The notes under the pieces were generated by a model. The model worked only from the letters and a program-made list of their open reading frames with translations, did no database searches and had not been told where the DNA came from. This document shows positions 23,001-36,800 of a DNA stretch of 64,000 nt, piece after piece. The position numbers were made by a program, and so were the translations under genes. The DNA comes from Apoderus coryli. Taxonomy: Eukaryota; Arthropoda; Insecta; Coleoptera; Attelabidae. Where the stretch lies: positions 15,596,001 to 15,660,000 of the forward strand of contig OU452198.1 of assembly GCA_911728435.2 (NCBI GenBank). The letters are read 5' to 3'. Each line of letters starts with the position of its first letter. Within the stretch, counting starts at the first letter, position 1.

Positions 23001-26000
23001 TAATTTTCTCCCAGCCTTTAGCAATGTTCCAGCATTCTTCCTGTGTTGTACTTTCGGAACGCTTGCTCTTTAGGAATAAAGGAATACATTAGTACACTTG
23101 TTTCCTGTCAAAAACTCAAGATCTAGGGTTATTGACAATTTTTCAGAAAACCTTCAGGGTCTAATATTCGTCACAGGTCAAACGTTGATTTAAATTACAT
23201 TTTGTAACAACTGACTTGTTAGACCTTAGAATATGTCATTTTAACCAAATAAAATCTCAAATTATGAAAACATTCAAATGTCACTGTCATACAGAACAAC
23301 TTAATTTTTTTTTATGTCCATGGCAACTTTGATAAAAACAAAATAGCACTCTCAGATAGCCTGCCACAGCTCCGAAAAATGCATATTTTTCGGAAACTAC
23401 TAAAGATAACCTGAATAAAGCATAGCTATTTGAATTCAGACTACAAAGCTCTACCGATAAGAAAACAAAATACATGATGTTCCATTTAAAATATATAATG
23501 ATATGTCAACATTTTGACAATGGATTGACGATCTGACGTTTGACAAATATTGCTACAACTTTGCTAATTTAAACTATACTATGTGATCAAAATTAACGAA
23601 TATAGCTATTGAGTAAAATATACGTGATCACCTAACGAACGAAATTAATTCTATAATATCTTGAAGAGCCATCTCATATTTTGGGATTATAACAAATAAA
23701 ATTGAAACTCATGACTACGCTACCTGAACTTTTCATAATATTACTTAAGTATTCTATTATATTTGTAGGCTCCTCCGATTGCTCAGCATGGCTGTGTAAC
23801 AGAATATGTACAGATACCAGTCTCCGCAGTTAATCCTGTAAGAAATTTACTTTCTTTTTTTAATAACATCATCCTATTTTCTTCATGTAGCGTATATAAT
23901 ATTACTGTAAGAATTTTATTGTGTATTTATACGTACTTATCGAGATATTATTCGCTTAGTCACAAACTGCCATTCACGCGAATATTCCTTTGTATGACGT
24001 TAAAGTCTTTATCTGTCAGTTTTTTCGCGAGACTTACCGCCTATTAATTCTCATCTAATATGGCTTGAAAGATGACCTGTTCTACTAATCAAAACTTTTT
24101 TTTTCTGATTCTCAGTTGAGCAAGAACCATAACTTTGTAATACTGAGTCACAGTTTCAAAGTACATGATCCAAGGAATCCGTGTACGGTTAAGACAAGAA
24201 GCCTTTTGTTATTATTAAATTTAAAGCCATTTCCAATTCAAAAATAGGCGGTATATCACATGTCATGGCTTAAACAAGTTTTCAGTGTTTTTACAACCTG
24301 CAATTTAAAATTATTCAAGAAAAATCCCCATAGTCTGGCACTTAACTGTGAATGCAGTACTCTGCACCTACTACTGTAGGTTTTGCAAAAACATTCTTTC
24401 GTCGTTACTCACAATTATTTAATAGTATTTGACGATTTATTTCTGTCTCGGTACAAAATTTTATTCTGTACGCGGTTTTTTATGTTTTGTTGAAATTATT
24501 GTTACAAAACGCCTTTCTGAGATTAATGTTTTACGCAAAATAAGTGCCAATCTATGGCGATTTTTCTTGAATAATTTTAAATAACAGCTAAACACACTGA
24601 AAACTTATTTAAACCATTACGTGTGCTATGCCACCTATTTTCGATTTGAAAATGAGTTTAAGTTTAAAAATAAAAAATCCAAGGCCGTATTTAAAAAAAA
24701 AGTCGTAGTAATCATTTGTAAACACTATCTTATCCTCCTCAAAAAGTAACAATTACGATAGTGCTTTTCATTTTCTGATATCTGTAAGAATAATGTCAGA
24801 ATTCAATAAAAACTAAAATCGCAAATAATCGTTTTTTCAAAAAATCTCGAAAACGGCTACAGTTAGTTTACTTTTGAAAACGCCGTTTAAAAGGCCTTTA
24901 AATTGTACAACTTTTCTCTAATTTCACGGACATTGTAACTCCTACCGTCTGCAAGATTCCAATGCTATCCGATTCTTATTTTTTTTTTCTTTTTTGGAAA
25001 TGGCCACAAGGCAATTTAATATCAATTTGTTATTGGTTGCCAATAAGCACGATATAGCCGTAGGGAATTCCACGTTAAGATTTCGTAAGTTTTCCCATTC
25101 TTATTTAGTATATTGTAATATACAAGATATCTATCTTGCGCTTGACTAACAGTAATGTTTAAGGACAACTTCGCTCTTGTCATATTTGTGTATTTCAAGG
25201 TCATTTAAGATGGGTTTTACTTATTCTAACTCATCGATAGAAAGATCTATCTTATTTATATTACAGCTTCGGAACCTGAAAGCGCCATAAAATATATCAG
25301 GCTAGGATCAGGTAGTACATTTAGTGGATTAATTGGTATTTCCATAGCCAAATGAAATCCTAATCTTCCAGCATAGTTTTTTTGTTTATATTTTCATTTC
25401 AGCTTAGGTTACACGAAGTCGAAAAATAACAACCTCCTTCTCTTAAGTTTGAAATACATCACATGAGATTCAATGGCGGAATGGCTCTGTAGTTGGTAGT
25501 TTTGTCTATTTATTAGATCTTTTGACACCATTGCTTACACATATTTCATATACTATTGCTTCCGCTCGTAGCTCACATTTGATACAATAATTTACAGTCT
25601 CACTATTTGATACGACGACATTGATGCTTTGTTAAAAAAAAAATGGTCCAACGGTTTATACCTAGTAATAATAAATTGGGACATGCTCGGAAGGGCAGTA
25701 TAATTTCCCATCAACCTCCTGTTCAGGACATAAGGTCACTGAGGCAAGTTCTTCCACATTTATGGGATAGCTTAGATCAAAATGACTTGGATCATTTAAT
25801 TTTAAGTATGCCTCGCCCAGTTGAAGCAGTAATAGCCAATAGAGGTGGAATTACACGCTATTAATAATGCTTTTTCTTTGACAATAATTGAAGAGCTTGG
25901 CGGCAAAAGGTAACAAGCCACATGTCGCAATTTTAAATACTGATGTTGCTTATTACCTTTTGTGTAAAATATGCAATATAATATTTTAATCGTAAAAGGA

Positions 26001-27857
26001 AATTTACAAACTACTACAAAACACCTATTATCTAATTACGAAAGATTAAACACAGATCACTTTCTTTCATTAAGAACAACAGTCAAAGATAGTTTTCTCA
26101 TTTTTATGACAAGTGTGGCTTGTTACCTTTTTCCGCCAAGCGCTTCAATTGTCTGTTTTGTTACATTATTAGAAAAAAGTTGCCTGTAAATTGTAACTAA
26201 AACATTTTTTCATACACAAATGTGTTTCATTTCTGGAAGAGATGGCAGTAAATGTACGTTATACAATTTTTTTCGAAAACTAGAGAATTCACAATATCCT
26301 TAACTTTTTTCGATCAGTTTATTTACACTTACGTACAAGATTTAAAACGTTTAATTTTTACGTCATTACTTTCTGAAGTAATATTTAGTAAATAATATTA
26401 TTTATTGTTATTATTAAATAATAATTTATATACAACAAATATTGTGGTTGGACACATCTATATTGCTTAACTAGTAATGTACCGAGTAAATGAAGATTCA
26501 CTATAACGACCTGGTCGGAAAGGAGGTCACTGACCGCTTTAGCCGAACAAAGAAAGTCTTTAATGCTTTTAAAGTGTTTCTGTCTTCTTGTCTTCTATTT
26601 TAACCTATTTCTTGTACAACGCGTATACGGTGAGGATATGTACCATAGCTGAATCGAGAATCTGGCTGTCAATTACTAACCGATCACCGCTGATGAGTTG
26701 TGGATCGGCAAAACGATTGTCAATTGGTGAAAGTACCGTGGTTGACACACAAACTCTCGAGCATTAAAGGCATCTTCTTTTCTTAAACAAGCCCGATTAA
26801 TAATTTATGTACAATAATATTCAATTCAATCGCTGAAAAAAAAAAGACTATTTCTTGGAAGTATTTATTATAAATGGTACCTAATTTGTTTTGATTTGCA
26901 GTGTATTCAAGATAATGTACGAATTATTGAATCGCCACAAAATCCATGCATGAAAATAATTTTCCGGAATCCACAAGTATGTCACACTCCACAACAGGCT
27001 GAATCCTCCTGCCAAGCTTTACCGATTACCGTTCAACAGCCAGAACCAATTCCAAAACTGCCTGTTATGCCTCTTAGAAACTACAAATACAAGGTAAGAA
27101 ACAGGCACAGTTGAGCATATCAATCAACTATTTAAGTATGTTTTTTTTTTCTATATAATTAAACTACTGTCTTATCCACCAAAATTTATATTTTTTAATA
27201 ACTTAAAATTGAATTTATTTATACCTGTTTCGGCTTCAGTAAATTGTAGTCGCCTAACTAAATATACATTGGATTTTAGTGAAAAATTTTCATGCTTATA
27301 CCGGGTGTCCAAAAAAATTCCCCACCCGTAGAATCTACCACCAAAAATAAGACGAATATCACTTTGTGCACAATATTAACATTAGGTTTAAGGGAACACT
27401 GACTCCACCAACTCATTCCAAAGAATTGTTTAAGAGGTCATATTCGTATAACGTCACTCGCATTGTAAATGATTTGCCAATTGATATCCGGAAATCTAAA
27501 AGTATTGGGCAGTTCAAGAATAATTTATCCAAGTATTTATTTAATATCCAAAGGAGCGTGTGATCACTCTAATTTGATGTGCCTCAATTATTATTGTATA
27601 ATGTGGAAGTACATATTTACATATTTATAATACTTGATTAAGATAAGATTTGTACTATATGTTTGTCTAATGTTCTTAGGTTAAGTTAGGCTAGGGTTAT
27701 TTGGGTTAGCTGAACAGGCGGCTACTTAGTAGTCAGCACTGAATCTCGCCCTTTGGGGATATAAACTTGGGAAAATGTAAAAAAAATCACACTAGTTTTG
27801 TTATGTTATATTTATAATTGTTTTTTTTTTTTGTATTTTGTATCCTCAATAAAGGCC

Positions 27858-27898
<41 letters not shown>

Positions 27899-30800
27899 TT
27901 ATGTCAAAATTTCGAGAAATATGCATGTCTCCTTATGGAATTATGACCATTTTAATTATTGAAATCAGGCAAATCTTTAACTTGGAATTATTAATTTAAA
28001 TTTAGTCATCCTTGATAAAGACAGAATAGTAAATTTCGAATATCAAAGTCTAGTTGTCACATAAATAGTAAACTGGAGTGAAAAGTTGAAAAAGTGCGAT
28101 TCAAGCAGGACAAGAATATTTAGACATATGATTAAATTACTTGGAGTTTGTAACAATAATGCCCGTGTCGCAGAACGTCTGTACCTCGCCAGTTTTCCAA
28201 ATACGCGACACGCAGATCATTAGACAATAAGTGCGGTTGAAACGAAACGGGGTGCTAGATGACAACAGGACTGCCAATTACTTCAAGACATTGAACAAGA
28301 TCCTTCGGTGAGCATCAGAGTTATGGAAAGTATTCGTCACCATCGCCGTAGCACCATACACAGATTCATGCAAAGAGAAAATCTGCATCCTTATCATCTA
28401 AAGCCGGTTCAAAAATTGTATCCAGTTGCGCTTACGAATTTATAGATTTTTATTTAAAGTGCCTGGTCGTGAATGAAGGATTTTTTAAAGAAATACTTTG
28501 GAGTGATGAAGCCCATTTTAACCAGCAAGGACTGTCCAATCAGCACAAGTTGCATTGTTGGAATCCAGACCAAATTAGAGAATCCCATAAGCGCTGCAGC
28601 TTAAAGTGTGGATTGGTCTGTTGGGAAACAGGATCATACAACCACAGTTTCAACCTAGGATAACGTTGAAACCTATGCCAAGTTTTGCGATAACATATTA
28701 TTATTATTAATTAGTAGGACTCATCCGAACTTCATTCGAAGCCTTACCTGGAGTCCAAATTGCACGAGCTGTCACCAGTGAATTTATTGAACCGGTAAAT
28801 AAGTGTTAAAGACTAAATGGGGGTCATATCGAAGAATTAAATTAGTTTTGTTATCGTTAGTTGATTAACTTTTTTAGTTGAAAATTTATTTAGTTTAATC
28901 TTCTGTTCATTTCTGCTGTATTATTTTAAATTTTAGTCTTAGTTCGTTGTAATACTTGATTTGTATACCTCCCAACCTGCTCTAAATGATTTCTCAAAAT
29001 TCTTCCAAATAGGGGTTTCTCTCGTTAAATACTCTACAGGTGATATTACTCACTTTCTCCATGAATTAATAATAAATTTATAATATCAATAAGTATTTTT
29101 CATTTTTAGTAATTTGACGTTTAGTTTGACGTTAAAATGACAATAATTTCATGGCTAACTAAATTAATTAGCTAGCTTCCAGAGACACAACGGTAGGCGC
29201 TGCAGAAAAATTTAAAATGACGATATTTCGAAAACTATGCATTTTAGAAAATGATAACCTATTACAAAATTGCATTATTTTTTAATGCTAAGAAAGATAA
29301 AATAATAATAATATACCCATTCCATTTGAAAAAATTGACTTTCAACTGTTTTTCTTGAACCGTTTTCAATATAATTTTTTGACCACCCTGTATAAACTAA
29401 TCAGAAAATGTCTTGTCAATTCGAAAAAAAAGATCCCACCTGATAAGAAAATACCTGCAAAATAATTATTAAATACTGATTTACACGGAAAAAACGGAAT
29501 TCTTATGGAGCTCTAAACTGTCAATTTTGACATAAATCTTGATATAAGTCAAAAACGACTGACGTTAGGTATAGGACATGATACATGAAATATGTCTGAA
29601 ATCTTATTTAGAATCCAAAAATGTAATAATATATAGGGTGTTCCATTTAAAATAACAAAGTTGCCATCAACTTCCGGTATAACCGGAAGTGCTACTTCGT
29701 TGCTATTATATTATTTGAGTAGAGCATATTTGACAATATAGACACTGAAATTTTCAAAATTAAATTCGAAGTAGTTTCTGAAATAATCTAATGGGTTGCC
29801 ACCGTAGGACACCCTGTATAAGTACTCAACTCAAACTAAAAAGAAGAACATTAAGTGAGATATGGAGTGTTGCTGTCAGGTTGTTTGTTGAAAATAACCT
29901 CATAATAATTGGTTTTTAGGTGGAACCACTCTTCACATACAAACCTCAACAACAAATCTACGAACCAGTTTGCGATCGGGGTGGTGCGCAATATGAGTTC
30001 AGTGTACAAAGTCCAGTCACCCCTTCACCAAAAATGTGCATTCCTGTCATGACTAACCTGAAATACCGTACTGACCGTGTCGTATTACCAGCTCCACCAT
30101 GTAAGTATTGTAATTTTGTTGTATTTTTATCATATTTATCACTGCTTATATCACGATATGCTGGACAATCTATTTATTTATAATGTTAAGGGTAGACTTT
30201 CCTGTACATTTGGGAGTTACCTAGTTGCTACTGGGTTAAACCAACGGTACTAGATAATAGGCGTAAATTATACAGTCGTTATTACGAATGCCTCTGCCAC
30301 ATTCTAAGCATATATTTCAAATCCGTCCTAGCGGGAGACAAACTCACCTCTGTCAATCATTTCTAAGGGTACAAAATAATCTTTCTAATTATACCCTATT
30401 ACTTGGATTTTACTTCAACAATTAATGTGGAAACGACATTAGGAACCACAACCCTGGAGTTTTAGTTATTCGGAGTCAAAACCACAGATTTAATAGACAA
30501 ATCTGTTTCAAAACAACAAACTACAATCAAATAACTTGTGATATGAATGCAATTAACACCCGAGATCTTTATCACAGCTCCAAAAGTCTTATTTACTTTG
30601 TATTGATGTATTTGATTCGTTACCACGCTACTGTATTCCAGGCAGAAGTTCTGGCTATTGATCTGTGTGCTCAGGAGCTCGAGCACTAACAGTGTGCGCG
30701 AAGGTAAATAAACATTTTCTCTGATAGCCAAGGGACCATAAAGACTAGCATTAAGATCCACATCAAGAACAGTGTGGAATAGTCTAATATCGAGAGAAAC

Positions 30801-33800
30801 AGTAACCTGTATCTGGTCTGGATCTCTTGCCACTCTGGTCTAAAGGGAAATGAAATGGTCGATTCTCTGGAAAGAGAAGGGACTCAAGAAAAAAATTTTC
30901 GGACCAGAACCCGCAACTGGAATATCGTTTCGTACTGCCAAATACGTACTTAATAATATGAGGAGAAAACTTCAGAAATTTTGGCTAACTCTTCCAGGTT
31001 TAGTACATTCAAAGGACTTCAGTAACCCATCGAATTCAAGCCAGGGAGTTGTTTCGTATGAGTAGATCTCATCTGCGCTGCTTGGACTATACACTGGTCA
31101 TTGTCGTTTGAATCATCATCGCAGGAGGTTGGGTCCCTTGGAAAACTCCGATTATCAAACAAACACTCAGCATCCACAGCGAAAGATCAGAAATGAAGCT
31201 GTTGAAGTAGGTGGTTTGGGACATGTTGCATTGGATCATATTAAATTCAATTTGATGCAATTGTTGGTACTCACAGTAGAGTGAAATGTGATCCAAAGCA
31301 GTCACAGTTGGTGTGTGATAACTGTCGGTCCGATGGGCACCGACTTCGCTGATTGAGGACAACAAGCGGAATCATGTGAACACTTCCAATCAGTATTTGC
31401 CATGTTTAAGCGTTGTTCAAAAAGTGATATTTCACGAATCGCCAAGTCCAAATTAGTTGAATTGGGTCACGAGATCTGGCCGCGTGCTACGTATTGTCTA
31501 AACCTGGCGCTGTCCCACTTTTTTTTTGTCATAAAAAATGAAAATTTGGCCCGGCGTTTCCACCACAGCTGAGTATTTTGCATGTTTTCCGACATTATTT
31601 TTTCTGCAGTCTTGAAGAAGTTGGTGACACGTGAGGAAAAGTGCCTAATAGGCGACTATGTTAAAAAGTCAAACCATAATACTAATAAAAAACAAAGATC
31701 TCATCATCTCTCATCAATTATCATACCATCCACCTTCACCAAAATTTACTATTTTGTCATTTACTCTTTACGTGTATAGTCCTTTTTATATGTATACTTT
31801 TAATGATGTCTGACACAACGTCACAAGACTAAGGTAGTTGCAATTCAGGATAACATACAGAAGACGCGATCGAAAGCTGTGCTTCACATATTCGTAGACG
31901 GTTCAAAGATAATATAAAAAACGCAGGTTGTGTAAAGTATCCCATACGCCTCCGGCTAAACATTATGTAATTGATAATCTCAGCTTGCTGATATCCACTA
32001 CCTCGAATGAATTGTCTATGAAAATATTACCTACATGGTTATCACACAGCATAACAAAGAACAGAATTCCGAGTCCACGTTGACACTTTGAACTAAATAA
32101 TATCAAACCACAGCATTAATAAGTACAGCATTCGGACTCCACGTTGGCACTTTGAAATAAACTGTGACGTATGACGCCGCCATTTTGGGTTACAAGTCAG
32201 GTCCTGACTAAGAATAATTATAGTTTTGGGTTTCTAACCACAGTACTGTATTTTCATTTTTGTAAAAATATTTAAGTACATAATAATATCGCTGTCAATA
32301 TCAGAAATATTTGTGGTGTCATAGTGATTGAAAACAGCCTTGAGTGGTGGTATCCGTTAAATGTTGACATGATTGGGTGATTTTTAATAATAATAATAAA
32401 CACAACAATAATACAGACTTTATTAGTAAAAAAGACATTTTTATAAAAGTTGAAGCAGTGCTTCCTAACTTAACCTAAACGTAACTTATATTTTAGCTTA
32501 AACCTATCTGAAAATAGTTTTACATCGCTGGCCAAATTAAGTAGGTACCTTATGTTTACAAATTAATTTGTTCTATTACGTGTCAGACAGCGCTCTTAAA
32601 CGAAAATCCCTGTAAAGTTTTTATATTCTCCGGTACAGCATTGTAATATTTTCAAACCGTATAGGAAAATGACCGCTCAAAGATTGATGTTGAGTCTAGC
32701 GGTGGCGTAATGACAGTTTCATGAGGAATATTCACATCATACACCGATCCCCGGAACTTTAATCTTTCATATAAGTATTCCGCCTATTTCCATCTCATGA
32801 TTTTTATTAATCAAAATTAGTGAATGAAAATCCGACGTTGTTTCATTTTTAACCAGCCGATTTCCTTAATCTTATTGCTAGCCTCTTTCACCCCTACGAA
32901 TTCCACGTACAAGCCGTGTGCCTGAATTCTGCATCAACTGAATCCTGTTCTCAGCAATTTTAGTCAAACAAGGGCCATATATATATATTGTCAATAATAT
33001 AACCCTTAGCTGATTGCGTTATCATACTATCTCGCCACGCGACAACTTGTGTTCGTGTTTTACTTTCATTTAGTTTAAAAACATATTAGATACTGCCATT
33101 TCGTAATATAAATTTTACGGTTTTACAAATAGTTGTTATAAACGTAAAATTATCTAGTATTCATCTTTATTTTTACTTATTACTCACCTAACAGGATCTG
33201 TGGGGAAGCGAAAAAGATGTTTAGAGCAAGTGTACCGCTTATTGGGACATTTTGCAGCACACACATGTCCTCCCTGATTGTTCATTGTATTAATCATAAG
33301 ATACGTTAATAAAAATAAAATCCTTTTAATTCTCACGAACAGTATACCAAAACCACAAAACACAATTTTTATTTATCTCGTACACGCCGACAATGAACTA
33401 TATATTGAACACAGGAGTGCACAGATCTATCTACGTCAATGCGATTATTGTGACGTTTTAACCCATAATGACGGCATGCGCGACGGTATGCGCAGGACGG
33501 CTCGCAAGCGGAAAGTTAGAATACTGTGATCAAACTATGACATATGACACCGCCGTTTTGGGATAAAAGTCAGGTCCTGACTAAAAATAATTATATTTTT
33601 CAGTTTTTAACCACAGTAGTGTACTTTTATTTTTGTGAAAATATCTAAGTACATAATAATGTCGCTGTCAATTACAAACATATTAGGGGTGTGTCATAGT
33701 GATTGAAAACATCCTTGAATAATGATAAATACTTTTTTGTGAAAAAAAGACATTTTTACTAAAGGCGAAGCTGAAGCAGTGCTTCCTAACTTAACCTAAA

Positions 33801-36800
33801 TATTACTTATAAACCAAACTAAACCAATCTGAAATTTGTTTTACACAGCTGGCCAAAATAAGTAGCTTATGTTTAAAATTAATATGTTCTATTACGTGTC
33901 TGACAGCGCTCTTAAACGAAAACCCCTGCAAATTTTTTATATTATCTGGTAGGGCGTTGTAATATTTTGAAACCGTATAGGAAAATGGCCGCTCAAACAT
34001 TGATGGTGAGTGTACTGGTGGCGTAATGACAGTTTTATGACGAATATTCACATCATGCACAGATCCCCGGAACTTCAATCTTTCATATAAGTATTCCGAC
34101 TTTTTTCTTCTGATGATTCTTTTAAATAAAATTAGTGACGTTGTTTCATTCTTAACCAGCCGATTTCCCTAATCTTCGCGCTAATGCCTCTGTCATCCCC
34201 ACGAATTCTGCATCAACTGAATCATGTTCTCATCAGTTTTAGTTAAACAAGGACAGTATTATTTAAGATCACCATAATTAAAATGCGAGAGTAATAAACT
34301 GTCGCATTAAAGTTTTTTGGTTTGCCAGTTAAGCCATCTTCTACTACCGTATATTGCAAGTTTAAGAAGTATGAATTTTTTAAATTTATGAACCCATTTT
34401 TAAACACCTTTCCTATGCTCAATGTTTCCTAAAAGCTAATCAGCACCTACACATATCCTGTAGTATTTATGTACCAAATTCGGTAAAATATATTCATAAA
34501 AAGATAATCCTTTAAATTCTCACGTACACTATACTGAAAACACCCAAAACACAGCATCAGATTACAATCACAATATTTATTTGTTATCTCGTACACCTTT
34601 TTACGAGAATTGACTCTGCTTCAATATCGCACAGCATCCTGTTAAAAGCAAAACAAAATATCATGATATATATGAATATATTATATTCATATTTTTGTAT
34701 TTTTCATCTTTATTTTGAAAATGTATCTGATTTTAATTATTTGTAAATTTTAGGCCCAACAACCCCACGAACTCCACAAGTCAACTCCCAAGAACTTGCA
34801 TCAAAAATCATCAACACACTGAAAGGAGTAATTGAACAAGCAGCTATTGAATCACAAGGACCAATAGTTGAAAAGTTATCATGCGGATGTGGATACAGGT
34901 ACGACGATACTTTAGAACCAACAAAGAACATATTAAGATATAGACGAAACATTAATAGTTACCAAAAATCAACACGCTTATCTGGTTTGAGCAATGGACA
35001 TAGACAAAAACGCGATCTCAATATAATAAAGCACGGATATAATTTTTTAGCGAATATGCTGCCGAGCTATTTTCGGGAACCCTTGGCGAGTACTGTAGGT
35101 GCTATGGTGCATAATGAACCAGAGCCAAGGATTGCATTTAAACCTCAAAACAACTTGAATAATTTCCACAAAATTTTGCAAAATCACTTTAACTCTAAAA
35201 ATATTTTAACATCACCCAGTCAACGTGCGAAATTTGCCAGTGATAAGGAAACGTCAAGGATGGAACAGGAATATATGAATTTGTTAAAATCTGTAACAAA
35301 TAAAAAGCCACAGAACAACTGGAATGTTCTAGAAACGAATTATAATAGAAATTTTGATTCGAATAAAATCAACGAAGCTAAAAATAATGCAAACCTAATT
35401 AGGAAGCTAAAATTATTAACTGGAAAATACGACACATCTGACATAGAAACACTAAAACAAACATTTCTTGACAACATTACAGTCAGAAATAACCCAACAA
35501 TATCTAAAAGAAATAAACGTACAATTATATTAGGCAGTGACGAAATTGAAATGCCCTATTACGAAGTATATTCTTCCGAAGATGAATCAATTGAGGCGAG
35601 TTCTGAAGATATTTCTCAAGAGGATTTTATAACTCAGCAGCAATATCAACCTGATATAATTGTAGGTAAAAATATTATTGAAAAAGCTGTGCAAAAGGAA
35701 CTACAGAAACATCTTGCGAATGAAGAGAAAAGGAAATCGAGAAATCAAGTGCAAAGTATAATCCCACATAATCCAGTATTTCTTTTGTTCAGTGCTCCAC
35801 TAAAATTTCTAAAACAATTTCACGACTTTCATATGAAAGGCGCAACGTCTATTCCCAAAATCCTTATCGGTACTAAAAAATATTTTCGAGATTTTGGGAA
35901 GAATTTAAAAAAGAATTGTCTAAATTTTGCCAGTGATATTATAGGAGATTTTGATAACGTGCATCCGAATATCGTTGGAGAGATTATACGTTCTGGTAGA
36001 CAAAAACGAATGCCTTCCGAACAAAATATAATCTCAGAAATAGGCAATACCTTAAATGAACAATTTGAACCAGAATATTCATTAGTTTTTAATGAAATCA
36101 ACAATACACGCAGGAAGCGCTATATCGTTCAAGTGGTTGATGAAGATCACATTGAAGACCATCTAACACAAAAACTACAAGAAAACTTTAATTATCTGGG
36201 ACCATTGATATCTTACTATGATCAACTCAACGAATTTCTGGAATATTTAGGAAATAATTTTTCTCCTCTCACTTCTGAACATTGCAGTTATTGTGCACCA
36301 CATAAAAAAGAAGATAACTATGAAGCATACGAAAGTCACCAAAAACATAGAAAGTCGAATATCAAAAAAGTAAAACCTCGTATTATTATAGACAACAATG
36401 GCATTCCCTTTATGGAGTATAAAGGATATAAGCGTCCATTGTCTTTGCACAAGAAAAAATCACGTTATAACCGTGATTCATCTTCATCGTCTGAAGAAAT
36501 GGGTGACAAAATAGTTGGTTTGATACAACGCGCGAAAGAGCAGTCTGAGATAGTTGGCAGTAGTAATGCTGATTTTATGCCAAGGCAAATAATTAAAGAA
36601 CAAATTTCGATCATTCTAAGAGACACTGATGAGTTAATTCATTTACATATTGAAAGTTATGATAAGATCTTTGAAGATCTATTGAAAATACAACACATTA
36701 AGACTTCAATAGAACAAGATTGGAAACGCATTCTTTTAAAAAACCAGATAAATAATATTAGTTCCAAAATTACACTACTCGATAAATTAAAAGATTTACA

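Larger units (their letters stand above)
32155..34595. repeat. Tandem duplication, period about 1.38 kb, in gene B intron 4
   Basis: Unit 1 about 32155-33390 and unit 2 about 33538-34595 share, in order, GTCAGGTCCTGACTAA, TAAGTACATAATAAT.TCGCTGTCAAT, AAAAAAGACATTTTTA, a CR1 3' end, GAATTCTGCATCAACTGAATC, and ATTCTCACG.AC..TATAC near the end. Unit 1 has about 300 bp not found in unit 2 (32980-33300). Divergence shows the duplication is old. Confidence 0.75.
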
